From contig CAYUIQ010000061.1 of NCBI GenBank assembly GCA_964444795.1, positions 1 through 38,188 on the forward strand: DNA of 38,188 nucleotides, given 5' to 3'. The position numbers and the translations under genes are program-made. Shown piece by piece: positions 8,436-16,136 of the stretch (its first letter is position 1; the number at the start of each line of letters is the position of its first letter). Source of the stretch: JABMRP01 sp964444795 (GTDB lineage Bacteria; Planctomycetota; Planctomycetia; Pirellulales; Thermoguttaceae). The notes below the pieces were generated by a model that was given only the letters and a program-made list of their open reading frames with translations, made no database searches and was not told where the DNA came from.

Positions 8436-9443
8436 ATGTCGTCGCAACTGGGGCGAAACATGAATCAGTCTCCGAGTCAACCGATCTTAGGCCCGTCTCA
8501 CGGGAATCCTTTGCGCGTGGTCTATATCATGGGACTTGGCCGCAGTGGATCCACGATATTGGACAGGGCAATCGCCAGCCATCCCGACGTCGTGAGCGGC
8601 GGTGAATTGGTCAATTTACCCCGTTATGGGTGGACCCATCGGGAGTATTGCTCTTGCGGCAAGCGAGGGAGCGATTGCTCTTTCTGGACGGCAGTTCGGC
8701 GTCAATGGGAAGAGCGAGTTGGCGACGTCACCGTGGAGCAATTCGCCGATCTGACCGAGTCGGTGGAATCGGGACGGCGGCGATTCTCGTCGCTACGGGG
8801 AGAACGGCGACGGCCGTCAAGCCGCTTTCGCGATTATGCCAAGATGACCAAAGCACTCATGGAGTCCGTTCTTACGGTGAGCAAGAAGTCCATCCTTGTC
8901 GACAGTTCCAAGCGTTCGTCACGGGCGCTGGCGCTTTCTCTAATTCCGGGGATCGATCTGCGCATCATTCACCTGGTGCGCGATACGCGGGGCGTGGCGT
9001 GGTCACTGAAGAAAACCTATGCACGGAACGAACGGGAGGGTATCGGGGCCCTGTACGGCAGCAAACCGCGGTCGCCGTGGCGAACGGCGGTTTCCTGGGT
9101 AAGGGTGAATCGTTGGGCCACACGTATTCGGCGCGAACTGGCGACCACTCCATCGATCCGCGTTCGTTACGAAGATTTCGTTAGCGATACGGCCGGAACG
9201 CTAGCCCGGATTGGCCAACTGATCGACGTCGACCTGAGGGAAGTCTCCGCACGGCTTGCGGGTGGACATTCCATAAGCGTACGACATGCGATTACGGGAA
9301 ATCACTGCCGCATGGTCAGTGGCGCGAAACTGCGTGCCGATACCGAATGGAACGAGAAAATGTCGGCGGGCAATCAATGGGCGTGCTGGCTGTTGTCGGG
9401 ATGGCTGTTGCGACAGTACGGATACGCTCGTCGCGCTGCCTGA
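8436..9443 (+). CDS. PAPS-dependent sulfotransferase family protein
   Basis: This is a 335-residue sulfotransferase-fold protein. The 5'-phosphosulfate-binding loop is GLGRSGSTILD (about 33-43), just after a beta strand (LRVVYIM). The 3'-phosphate-binding region is seen as DSSKRSSRALAL followed by the strand LRIIHLVRDTRGVAWSLKK. A cysteine-rich short stretch (CSCGKRGSDCSFW) between them is common in planctomycete and cyanobacterial members. It would transfer sulfate from PAPS to a hydroxyl of the cluster's glycan or its lipid-linked precursor. The start is ATG at 8436; a second ATG at 8460 is also possible. It lies 20 bases after the methyltransferase and before the flippase. Confidence 0.85.
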   Translation: MSSQLGRNMNQSPSQPILGPSHGNPLRVVYIMGLGRSGSTILDRAIASHPDVVSGGELVNLPRYGWTHREYCSCGKRGSDCSFWTAVRRQWEERVGDVTVEQFADLTESVESGRRRFSSLRGERRRPSSRFRDYAKMTKALMESVLTVSKKSILVDSSKRSSRALALSLIPGIDLRIIHLVRDTRGVAWSLKKTYARNEREGIGALYGSKPRSPWRTAVSWVRVNRWATRIRRELATTPSIRVRYEDFVSDTAGTLARIGQLIDVDLREVSARLAGGHSISVRHAITGNHCRMVSGAKLRADTEWNEKMSAGNQWACWLLSGWLLRQYGYARRAA

Positions 9444-9460
9444 AGTGTTCCGGGAACCGG

Positions 9461-10966
9461 ATGCCGGCGGGAGATCGTTTGTTGAATATCATCACCAAGC
9501 ACGCCGAGCCGATGCCCCGCCGCGGCTCTCGCAAAGGAGTCGCCCCTCGACGAGCCGGGGAGCACGAATCCTGGAAGCCCCTGCCGCCGCATCGCAATTT
9601 CTCCTGGATGGTGGCTGGAATCACAGTCAGCGCGGTTTCGCGCTGGGGTATCATCGTGGCACTGGCCCAAGTCGGCAGCGTGGCAATGATAGGCCAGTTC
9701 GTCTTCGCGTTCGCATGCTGCGCGCCGCTGGCTGCGCTGTCGAAACTGGGCTGCCGCGTCGCTATGGTCACCGACGCCCGGCGCGAATTCCAGTTTGGGG
9801 ACTATCTCGGCCTGCGTCTCGTCATGACCGTGTGTTTCATGGCAGCGGCTCTCGGCGTTGCGATTTGGGGCCACTACGAATCGCAGTTGACCTGGGTGAT
9901 TCTGATCGTGGCGTTGGCAACTGCGCTAGAACTGGCCAGCGATATGTTTCGCGCACTGATGCAGCACCACGAACGGATGCACCGGAACGCGATTGCCCTG
10001 ATGATTCAGGGGCCACTCACACTGGCCCTTCTCGCTGCCGCCGTATGCCTTACCGGCAGTCTGTTGTGGGGAGTCGTCGCTCTTCCTTTGGTGGCGGCAG
10101 GCATGTTGTTCGGGTTCGATCTTCCCGGTGCCCGCCGTTTGCTGAGCGTGACCACAACCCCCGCGGGCGGTCCATCGTGTTCTCGTGCGGCGATTCGCTT
10201 GAGTCTCCGGCCTCGGTGGCAAGCAGGAAGCATGTGGCAACTGGCATGGCTGGGGCTGCCCCTGGGAATTGCCACCACGATCACCGCGTTGACAAACAGC
10301 GTTCCTCGCTACATGGTCGGTTGCCAATTGGGAGAGCACGCGCTGGGATTGTTCGGGGCGATTCTTTCCCTGGGCGCGCTGCAAGCCGTGGTTGTCTTGG
10401 CCATGCAGCAGTCCACGATTCCGCGACTGTCCCGGTATTATGCCGAGGGGGACCTCCGAGCGTTTTGCCGATTGGCGGGACGACAGCAGCTTGCCGTCAC
10501 CTTGTTGGGCGTCGGTTTGGTCGCAACGATGATGTTCGCGGGCCGGCCCCTGTTAAATGCGCTGTTCGGCGCCGAGTTCGGCGATTATGCCGACCTGGGA
10601 GTCTCCTTGATGATCGCCTCGAGCCTGTTGTGTTTCGGGAGTTCGCTGGGCAGTGCCGTCAACGCCATGCGCCGATTCAAGATCCACTTACTGATCCAAC
10701 TCGGCGGTATCGCTACGCTGCTGGCCTTGTTGCCCGATTACCTCCAGGCGCGTGGTCTTCTCGGGGTGGCCGTTGCCATGCAAATCAGCGCACTGATCGC
10801 AATCGTGTTTTTCGGCCTGGCACTGTTTAAGGGCCTGTGGCGGGTCGATCGGGTAGGTCGTAAGAGAACAGACTGGCGACTTGACGCGCGAATTGCGGCG
10901 AGGGTCCGCCGGGTTTGGCAGGGCTCGAAAGCGGAACCCGCGGAAGAAGGCGGATCGAATGGCTAA
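9461..10966 (+). CDS. Wzx-like polysaccharide flippase (MOP superfamily)
   Basis: This polytopic membrane protein of about 501 residues has some twelve to fourteen hydrophobic helices and the layout of oligosaccharide flippases. The first helix is preceded by FSWMVAGITVSAVSRWG. It would move undecaprenyl-linked glycan units from the cytoplasmic to the periplasmic face. The frame is open upstream into the sulfotransferase gene, but ATG at 9461, just after that gene stops, is the sensible start; ATG at 9512 is an alternative. The C-terminus is basic and cytoplasmic. Its TAA at 10964-10966 overlaps the start of the next gene by eight bases, which points to translational coupling with the polymerase. 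Confidence 0.82.
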   Translation: MPAGDRLLNIITKHAEPMPRRGSRKGVAPRRAGEHESWKPLPPHRNFSWMVAGITVSAVSRWGIIVALAQVGSVAMIGQFVFAFACCAPLAALSKLGCRVAMVTDARREFQFGDYLGLRLVMTVCFMAAALGVAIWGHYESQLTWVILIVALATALELASDMFRALMQHHERMHRNAIALMIQGPLTLALLAAAVCLTGSLLWGVVALPLVAAGMLFGFDLPGARRLLSVTTTPAGGPSCSRAAIRLSLRPRWQAGSMWQLAWLGLPLGIATTITALTNSVPRYMVGCQLGEHALGLFGAILSLGALQAVVVLAMQQSTIPRLSRYYAEGDLRAFCRLAGRQQLAVTLLGVGLVATMMFAGRPLLNALFGAEFGDYADLGVSLMIASSLLCFGSSLGSAVNAMRRFKIHLLIQLGGIATLLALLPDYLQARGLLGVAVAMQISALIAIVFFGLALFKGLWRVDRVGRKRTDWRLDARIAARVRRVWQGSKAEPAEEGGSNG

Positions 10967-12377
10967 GCTCTCTCTGATGTTGGTCATGACCCTTTCGCCA
11001 GTGGCGCCTATCTGCGTGCATCTCTTCCTGACCACCTTTGGCGTTAAGATACCGCACATCGTGGCTGGGAGTGTGTTTCTGCCGGTCATGGTTCTCGGTA
11101 TAAGGTCGTGGCTTAAGACCCACTGCTTCGCCCGGGAATGGCCCGTGGTGCTTTGTGTCCTGATTATCTGGGCGGGGTTGCTTTACGCGGGGAACCTGGA
11201 AGAGCACGCGGGACTCCGGTTCGCCGTCTATTTGACCGTCGCCCTGCCGTGTACCGCGTTGATCGTAGAACACCGTTTGTGGTGGCAATGCGCGAAAGTT
11301 TTCGTCCTTGCCTGCGTTGTCACGCTGGGATTGGTCGTCTACTTTCAATACGAGGCTCGCAACAGCGTCCTGCAATGGTCGGTATTTCGTCTCGGCAATC
11401 TCCGAGCCGAAGAGGGACAGGACTTCACGATGGATCCCAACCGACTGGGCGCGCAGTTCGCGTTTGCCGCCGTTTTGGCATTCGTTCTTTACCTGCGAGG
11501 AGAAGCGGCCCAGCGGGTGGAGGGCACGACTGTCCGGTCGGTCAAGTTCAGCCTCGGATGGACCGGACTCCTTTCGTTCGGATGCATCATGACGGCTTCT
11601 CGATCGGCCTTCCTGGCCTGGTTCGTCGGAATGGGGCTCCTGGTCGTGTGGGGAACACGCAAACTGCCAGCCAGAAAGTGCAAAGGCCTGCTGGTAGGGT
11701 TTTGCATGCTGCTCTTGGTGACGATGTTTGTCTGGGTGGCTGCCGACGTCACACCTTGGGCGGGACTCCAAGAACGGTTTGGCGGTAGCAGACAAGCGGG
11801 ATTTGGCCAACTCGGAGGCCGTGTTCACATCTGGAAACGCGCCACCCGGGCATGGTGGTCGAATCCCCAGCATAGGCTAGTCGGTACAGGGACGGGAAGG
11901 CAAAACCTGGTCCTGGGACAGTTCGACGAACTTGCCAAGTCCAACGACCGCGGAGTCTTGGCCAGGAGCTGCCACAGTCTTTACGTCAATCACCTGCTAG
12001 GCCACGGTCTGATCGGCCTAGTCTCCGGACTCTGCCTGTTGGCAGCCATGGTACATAGGGCGCATGCGCTGGACATTCAGGACGGGACGGCCAACCGGCA
12101 AGCGCTCTTGGCGTGCGTGCTGGCGCTGTCGACGGCCACGGTCGCCTGGGGGACCGCCTCGTGGATCGGCTGGGGATCTCTGGTACTGGCTATGCTGTCC
12201 GTACCGCGCATCACGGACAGCAATCCCCGTGCGCTGGCGGCTTCTGCCGGGTCGAAACGGCCGATCCAAAGCGGTCGCTACGACGATACGGTTTCATCTC
12301 GGGGGCCTTTGCAGCGGGTCGGCTCGTGGCATACTTCCGGAAAACTACGGAACAAACGTGAACGGAGCAGATCGTGA
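10959..12377 (+). CDS. O-antigen polymerase/ligase family membrane protein (second copy)
   Basis: This 472-residue protein has about ten to eleven hydrophobic helices. Wzy/WaaL-superfamily marks are MDPNRLGAQFAFA near 155, MTASRSAFLAWFVGMGLL near 210, and a large periplasmic loop with VGTGTGRQN and then CHSLYVNHLLGHGLIGLVSG, which matches the H-x-x-Y/N...G-x-x-G pattern of the family. The start is ATG at 10959, overlapping the flippase stop by eight bases, with an AAGG-type Shine-Dalgarno near 10946-10950. The pairing with the flippase suggests that this is the true Wzy polymerase, leaving the TPR protein at 4727 as ligase or as a second polymerase. That split is inference. Confidence 0.78.
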   Translation: MAKLSLMLVMTLSPVAPICVHLFLTTFGVKIPHIVAGSVFLPVMVLGIRSWLKTHCFAREWPVVLCVLIIWAGLLYAGNLEEHAGLRFAVYLTVALPCTALIVEHRLWWQCAKVFVLACVVTLGLVVYFQYEARNSVLQWSVFRLGNLRAEEGQDFTMDPNRLGAQFAFAAVLAFVLYLRGEAAQRVEGTTVRSVKFSLGWTGLLSFGCIMTASRSAFLAWFVGMGLLVVWGTRKLPARKCKGLLVGFCMLLLVTMFVWVAADVTPWAGLQERFGGSRQAGFGQLGGRVHIWKRATRAWWSNPQHRLVGTGTGRQNLVLGQFDELAKSNDRGVLARSCHSLYVNHLLGHGLIGLVSGLCLLAAMVHRAHALDIQDGTANRQALLACVLALSTATVAWGTASWIGWGSLVLAMLSVPRITDSNPRALAASAGSKRPIQSGRYDDTVSSRGPLQRVGSWHTSGKLRNKRERSRS

Positions 12378-13477
12378 ACCTACTATATGCGTTTCCGTTT
12401 CGGCGGGGAGAAATTGGCGGTCTTAACCAGTGCGTACCCAGCCTGATCGCAGCCCTGAATCGTCGGGACGACGTCCAAGCGGCCTTGGTATCCACGGCGG
12501 CAGGGCAACCGGACACCTCCGAAACGCGGTTCCGGATCTTCGATCGCACGGCCCTGCTCGATAGCGGAAGCAAGATCGATCTGCCCGCCCCCTTCCATCG
12601 GCCCGATCTGGTGATCTTCACCAGCACGTACATCCCCGCCCATGCACGCATCGCCCGGCAACTGAGGAAGACCGGCGTCCCCTATGTTATTTGCCCACAA
12701 GGCGGCATGACGCGTCTTGCCCAGAACTACCGCTGGTGGAAGAAGAAGCTGGGGAACCTGCTGTTCTTCAACCGGCTCGTGAACCACGCGGCGGCCTTGC
12801 ATTGCCTCAACCAGCGGGAACTGGAGGAGGCACGGCGGTGGAACCGTCCGGCCTTCGTGGTGGGCAACGGGACGGAATTGCCCCCCGATTCCGATCTCGC
12901 GTCGCCGGGCACCAACGGGCCATTGCGATTCGTGTTCCTTGGCCGGTTGGCGGTGGAACACAAGGGGCTGGACCTGCTCCTGGACGCCTGCGCGATCGTC
13001 CGGGAGGAGCTACTCTCTCGCCAAGCGCGAATCGAGATCCACGGTCCAGATTTCCGTGGCAGCCTGAAGGTGCTGCAAGACCGGATTGCCCGTCTCCAGT
13101 TGGAGAAGGTCGTCTCGCTGCCCGGCCCCGTGCTCGGACGTGCCAAGCAGCGAGCGTTTCAGCAGGCCGACGTCTTCGTGCATACCTCGCGATGGGAGGG
13201 GCATCCGCTGGCCGTACTCGAGGGACTCGCTTCCGGTCTGCCATGCCTGCTGACCCCCGGAACCAACATGGCCGAGGAGATTGCCGCCGCCGGGGCCGGA
13301 TGGTCGGTTCAGCCATCTGCCCAGGGAATCGCCGCCGGGATCTCCCAAGTCTTACAGGCCGACGCATCCGCCCTGCGGGGAGCCGGCCGCCGGGCACGCC
13401 AACTCGCCTGCTCACAATACGACTGGAACCGAGTTGCCGCCCGAACACTCGAAGGCTACCGGCGCTATGCCGCGTAG
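12374..13477 (+). CDS. Glycosyltransferase family 4 (GT-B fold)
   Basis: This 367-residue retaining GT-B glycosyltransferase is cytoplasmic and adds a sugar to the lipid-linked repeat unit. The N-terminal acceptor domain begins MNLLYAFPFRRGEIGGLNQ with the glycine-rich loop. The C-terminal nucleotide-sugar domain shows FLGRLAVEHKGLDLLLDA near 190 and the E-x7-E signature in WEGHPLAVLEGLASGLP near 274-290. The GTG start at 12374 overlaps the preceding TGA by four bases (GTGA), so it is translationally coupled to the polymerase. Donor and acceptor sugars cannot be read from the sequence. Confidence 0.88.
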   Translation: MNLLYAFPFRRGEIGGLNQCVPSLIAALNRRDDVQAALVSTAAGQPDTSETRFRIFDRTALLDSGSKIDLPAPFHRPDLVIFTSTYIPAHARIARQLRKTGVPYVICPQGGMTRLAQNYRWWKKKLGNLLFFNRLVNHAAALHCLNQRELEEARRWNRPAFVVGNGTELPPDSDLASPGTNGPLRFVFLGRLAVEHKGLDLLLDACAIVREELLSRQARIEIHGPDFRGSLKVLQDRIARLQLEKVVSLPGPVLGRAKQRAFQQADVFVHTSRWEGHPLAVLEGLASGLPCLLTPGTNMAEEIAAAGAGWSVQPSAQGIAAGISQVLQADASALRGAGRRARQLACSQYDWNRVAARTLEGYRRYAA

Positions 13478-13685
13478 AGACACGGACGAGTTTGACTTGG
13501 CCTTGACGCAAATGGCCGTTCTTGTCATAGTCCGACTCCTCGTGGAGCAGTGGATTCCCGCGCGACCCGAAGGCACGGCCGAGACTGATTTGAAGAGAGA
13601 GGTCGCGTCGACCCTTTCAGCGGCCGCCCACTCCAGCGGGGCAAGTTCGGCCGAGATCGTCGTTTCTCTTTGCACCCGTCGCTGA
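13467..13685 (+). CDS. Doubtful small ORF of 72 codons between two glycosyltransferases
   Basis: The ATG at 13467 overlaps the end of the upstream glycosyltransferase by 11 bases, and a GAAGG lies about ten bases before it. The product would have a short hydrophobic stretch (LALTQMAVLVIVRLLVEQW) and an Ala/Ser-rich tail, with no family I recognise. It fills most of the otherwise empty 215-base gap before the next glycosyltransferase. The same DNA contains a promoter-like sequence, so it may be non-coding. Confidence 0.3.
   Translation: MPRRDTDEFDLALTQMAVLVIVRLLVEQWIPARPEGTAETDLKREVASTLSAAAHSSGASSAEIVVSLCTRR
13503..13531 (+). promoter_or_regulatory. Candidate internal promoter before the WbuB-like gene
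   Basis: TTGACG (13503-13508) and CATAGT (13526-13531) are separated by exactly 17 bases, matching five and four of six sigma-70 consensus positions. It lies in the largest gap inside the glycan cluster and could drive the last three genes with a leader of about 155 bases. It conflicts with the small ORF call. Confidence 0.3.
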
Positions 13686-13692
13686 TAGACGC

Positions 13693-14922
13693 ATGAGAAT
13701 CATCTACCTTCACCAGTACTATGTCTCGCCCGAGGAGGCCGGCGGGACCCGTTCCTATGAAATGGCACGAGAGGCGGTTGCCCGAGGACACGAGGTCCAC
13801 ATGGTCACGACCGACCGCACCGGCGGCAGTCGCGGATGGACCCGCACCACGGAGTCGGGGATTCACGTCCATCGGTACCCGGTCGCTTACTCCAGCAAGA
13901 TGGGCTACATCCGGCGTATTCGGGCGTTTTTCGAGTTTGCATGGGCAGCCTCCAAAAAGGCGGCGAAGTTGCCGAGCGACGTTGTCTATGCCACCAGCAC
14001 CCCCTTGACGATTGCATTTCCCGGCGTCCACGCGGCGCGGAAGCACTCGATTCCCCTGGTCTTCGAGGTCCGCGACCTTTGGCCGGAAACGCCCATCGCC
14101 GTCGGGGCTCTGAGAAACCCGCTGACGATCGCCGCCGCTCGGTGGTTGGAGCGCTTCGCCTATCGTAACGCGGCCCATATTGTCGCCCTCTCGCCCGGCA
14201 TGAAGGAAGGCGTCGTGGGGACGGGATATCCGGCCGAGAAAGTAACCGTGATCCCCAATATTAGTGATCGAAAGCGTTTTGGGGTGCCGGAGGAAGTGGG
14301 ACTTGAGTTTCGCCGGCGCTATGCCTGGTTGCAGGATCGCCCCCTGGTGGTGTACACCGGTGCGTTGGGAGTCGTCAACCGCGTGGACTATTTGGCCCGA
14401 CTTGCCCAAGCGGTTGCCCGTCGCGACCCGGAAATCCGGTTCCTTGTCGTCGGCAGCGGCAAGGAAGAAGAGAAAGTGCGCCGTGTCGCCGGGGAATTGG
14501 CAGTCCTCGATCGCAATTTTTTCATGCTTCCACCCGTCCCCAAAGCCGACATGCCGGCCATCTTGTCGGCGGCCGACATGTGTACTTCGGTGGTCCAGGA
14601 TACGAAGGAGATGTGGAACAACTGCGCCAACAAAGTGTTCGATGCGTATGCCGCGGGACGTCCCATCGTCATCAATCATCAAGGCTGGCTTGCCGACCGT
14701 ATCCGGGAAACGGCGTGTGGTCTCGTTCTTCATCCGCAAGACGTCGAATCCTCGGCCGACGAGTTGGTCGCGGCGATCCGCGACAGGGGCTGGCTGGATC
14801 GAGCATGCGCGGCCAGTCGCCGGGTAGCGAAAGATCGTTTCGATCGCGATACATTGGCCGCCCAGTGGGTATCGGTTGTGACCGCCGCCGCAGGCATGAC
14901 CAGAACACGAGCGGCCGCCTGA
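13693..14922 (+). CDS. WbuB-like glycosyltransferase family 4
   Basis: This 409-residue GT-B glycosyltransferase closely resembles the WbuB group (amino-sugar transferases of O-antigen and capsule clusters). The N-terminus has IIYLHQYYVSPEEAGGTRSYE, whose typical HQY...P...GG-x-R pattern is intact, and VFEVRDLWPETPIAVG lies near 121-137. The C-terminal domain shows VVYTGALGVVNRVDYLA near 218 and PPVPKADMPAILSAADMC near 278-295. The group usually works with UDP-activated N-acetylated deoxyamino sugars. That would fit an aminotransferase at the end of the same cluster, though this is inference. The start is ATG at 13693. Confidence 0.87.
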   Translation: MRIIYLHQYYVSPEEAGGTRSYEMAREAVARGHEVHMVTTDRTGGSRGWTRTTESGIHVHRYPVAYSSKMGYIRRIRAFFEFAWAASKKAAKLPSDVVYATSTPLTIAFPGVHAARKHSIPLVFEVRDLWPETPIAVGALRNPLTIAAARWLERFAYRNAAHIVALSPGMKEGVVGTGYPAEKVTVIPNISDRKRFGVPEEVGLEFRRRYAWLQDRPLVVYTGALGVVNRVDYLARLAQAVARRDPEIRFLVVGSGKEEEKVRRVAGELAVLDRNFFMLPPVPKADMPAILSAADMCTSVVQDTKEMWNNCANKVFDAYAAGRPIVINHQGWLADRIRETACGLVLHPQDVESSADELVAAIRDRGWLDRACAASRRVAKDRFDRDTLAAQWVSVVTAAAGMTRTRAAA

Positions 14923-14932
14923 GTTGAGAAAC

Positions 14933-16048
14933 ATGATCGACTTTCGCCTAATCCCCCTCGACGACGAGTCTGGCTGGCTTGATGCCTTGGCTCGTTGCGG
15001 GGTATACGACTCGTATCATCTCCCCGGCTATCATCGCGTTGCCAAAGAGCAAGGCGAAGGAGAACCCTACCTGTTCTTCTTCGAGAATTCTGGACACTGT
15101 GATTCCGAACGCTGTGCCGCCTTGCCGTTCCTGCTCCGGCCGGTAGCCGACGCCGGGGCAACCGAGGGGCCATCGCGTTGCGATGCGGTATCGGTCTACG
15201 GATACCCGGGCGCCGTGACATCGGTGCAAGAGACGGAACCGGCAGCCGAAGCGTTCCGTTCGGCCTTTCAAGTGGCGTTGACCGAAGCCTGGAACAGTCT
15301 GCGCGTGGTCTCCTTCTTCGGCCGGCAGCACCCGCTGATCGATTCCTCGTGGCTCTTTTCCGGAGTTGCCGAAACCGTAACACAGGGGCCGACCGTGGCC
15401 ATCGATTTGCGCCAGCCCGAAGAAGAACAGGTTCGGGCGATGCGCACAAACCATCGTCGCGATATCCGTCGCGCCCGAACCGACGGAATGATCGTCACCG
15501 AAGATCCCGAATTTCGGCGTATCGATCTCTTTCGCCGGTTCTATTGCGAAACGATGGATCGGGTGGGAGCAGCGAGTGGCTACTACTTCCCCGACGGCTA
15601 TTTCAACTCACTCAAACGACACTTGGGAAACCGCGCCAAGCTGCTGTTCTCCGAACAAGACGGGAAGGCCGTTAGCGGGAGCATCTTCCTGCTGACCGGG
15701 GATATCGTGCAATACCACCTCGGCGGAACGCCCACCGAATTCCGTTCCTGTCATGGAGCCGTGAAACTCATCTTTGATCAGATGCGCCACTGGGCGACAG
15801 AAAACGGGTATGCCTGGTTTCATCTGGGAGGCGGCCTCGGCGCGAGTGAGGATTCCCTCTTCCGTTTCAAGCAAGGTTTCTCCAACACCCGCCTTCCCTT
15901 CGGCACGGTACGAATGATCGTCGATCCCGACGCCTACCGCGAACTGACACGGCAGCGAATTGCGCAGACGGGTGATAACTCAGAGGACGAAGGCGAGCAG
16001 TCCTTTTTTCCCGCGTATCGCCGTCCCGCAGCCCGGCGCGCTGCCTGA
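14933..16048 (+). CDS. FemAB-like GNAT-fold transferase of exopolysaccharide/exosortase cluster type
   Basis: The 371-residue protein has the double-GNAT build of FemAB-related proteins. The first half ends with a basic, arginine-rich helix (RAMRTNHRRDIRRARTDG, near 165-182). The second half contains KLLFSEQDGKAVSGSIFLL, YHLGGTPTEFRSCHGAVKL and the family mark FHLGGGLGASEDSLFRFKQGF near 298-318. Relatives occur in glycan clusters linked to PEP-CTERM/exosortase systems. Classical FemAB members transfer amino acids from aminoacyl-tRNA to peptidoglycan precursors, while members in polysaccharide clusters are thought to acylate sugars. The actual donor and acceptor here are unknown. ATG at 14933 is preferred; TTG at 14924 in the same frame is possible. 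It starts about ten bases after the WbuB-like gene. Confidence 0.8.
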   Translation: MIDFRLIPLDDESGWLDALARCGVYDSYHLPGYHRVAKEQGEGEPYLFFFENSGHCDSERCAALPFLLRPVADAGATEGPSRCDAVSVYGYPGAVTSVQETEPAAEAFRSAFQVALTEAWNSLRVVSFFGRQHPLIDSSWLFSGVAETVTQGPTVAIDLRQPEEEQVRAMRTNHRRDIRRARTDGMIVTEDPEFRRIDLFRRFYCETMDRVGAASGYYFPDGYFNSLKRHLGNRAKLLFSEQDGKAVSGSIFLLTGDIVQYHLGGTPTEFRSCHGAVKLIFDQMRHWATENGYAWFHLGGGLGASEDSLFRFKQGFSNTRLPFGTVRMIVDPDAYRELTRQRIAQTGDNSEDEGEQSFFPAYRRPAARRAA

Positions 16049-16136
16049 GAACGTGTCCCGAATGCTAAACCATACCACGGCATGACCCGTACCCAAAATC
16101 CCCGTCGAGACACCGCGGCTTACCGAAGTGCTTCAT

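Noticed and set aside
9286..10830. A 514-codon + strand ORF overlapping the flippase
   Set aside because: It is Arg/Ser-rich and polar, unlike any known protein; the alternative frame encodes clear membrane helices.
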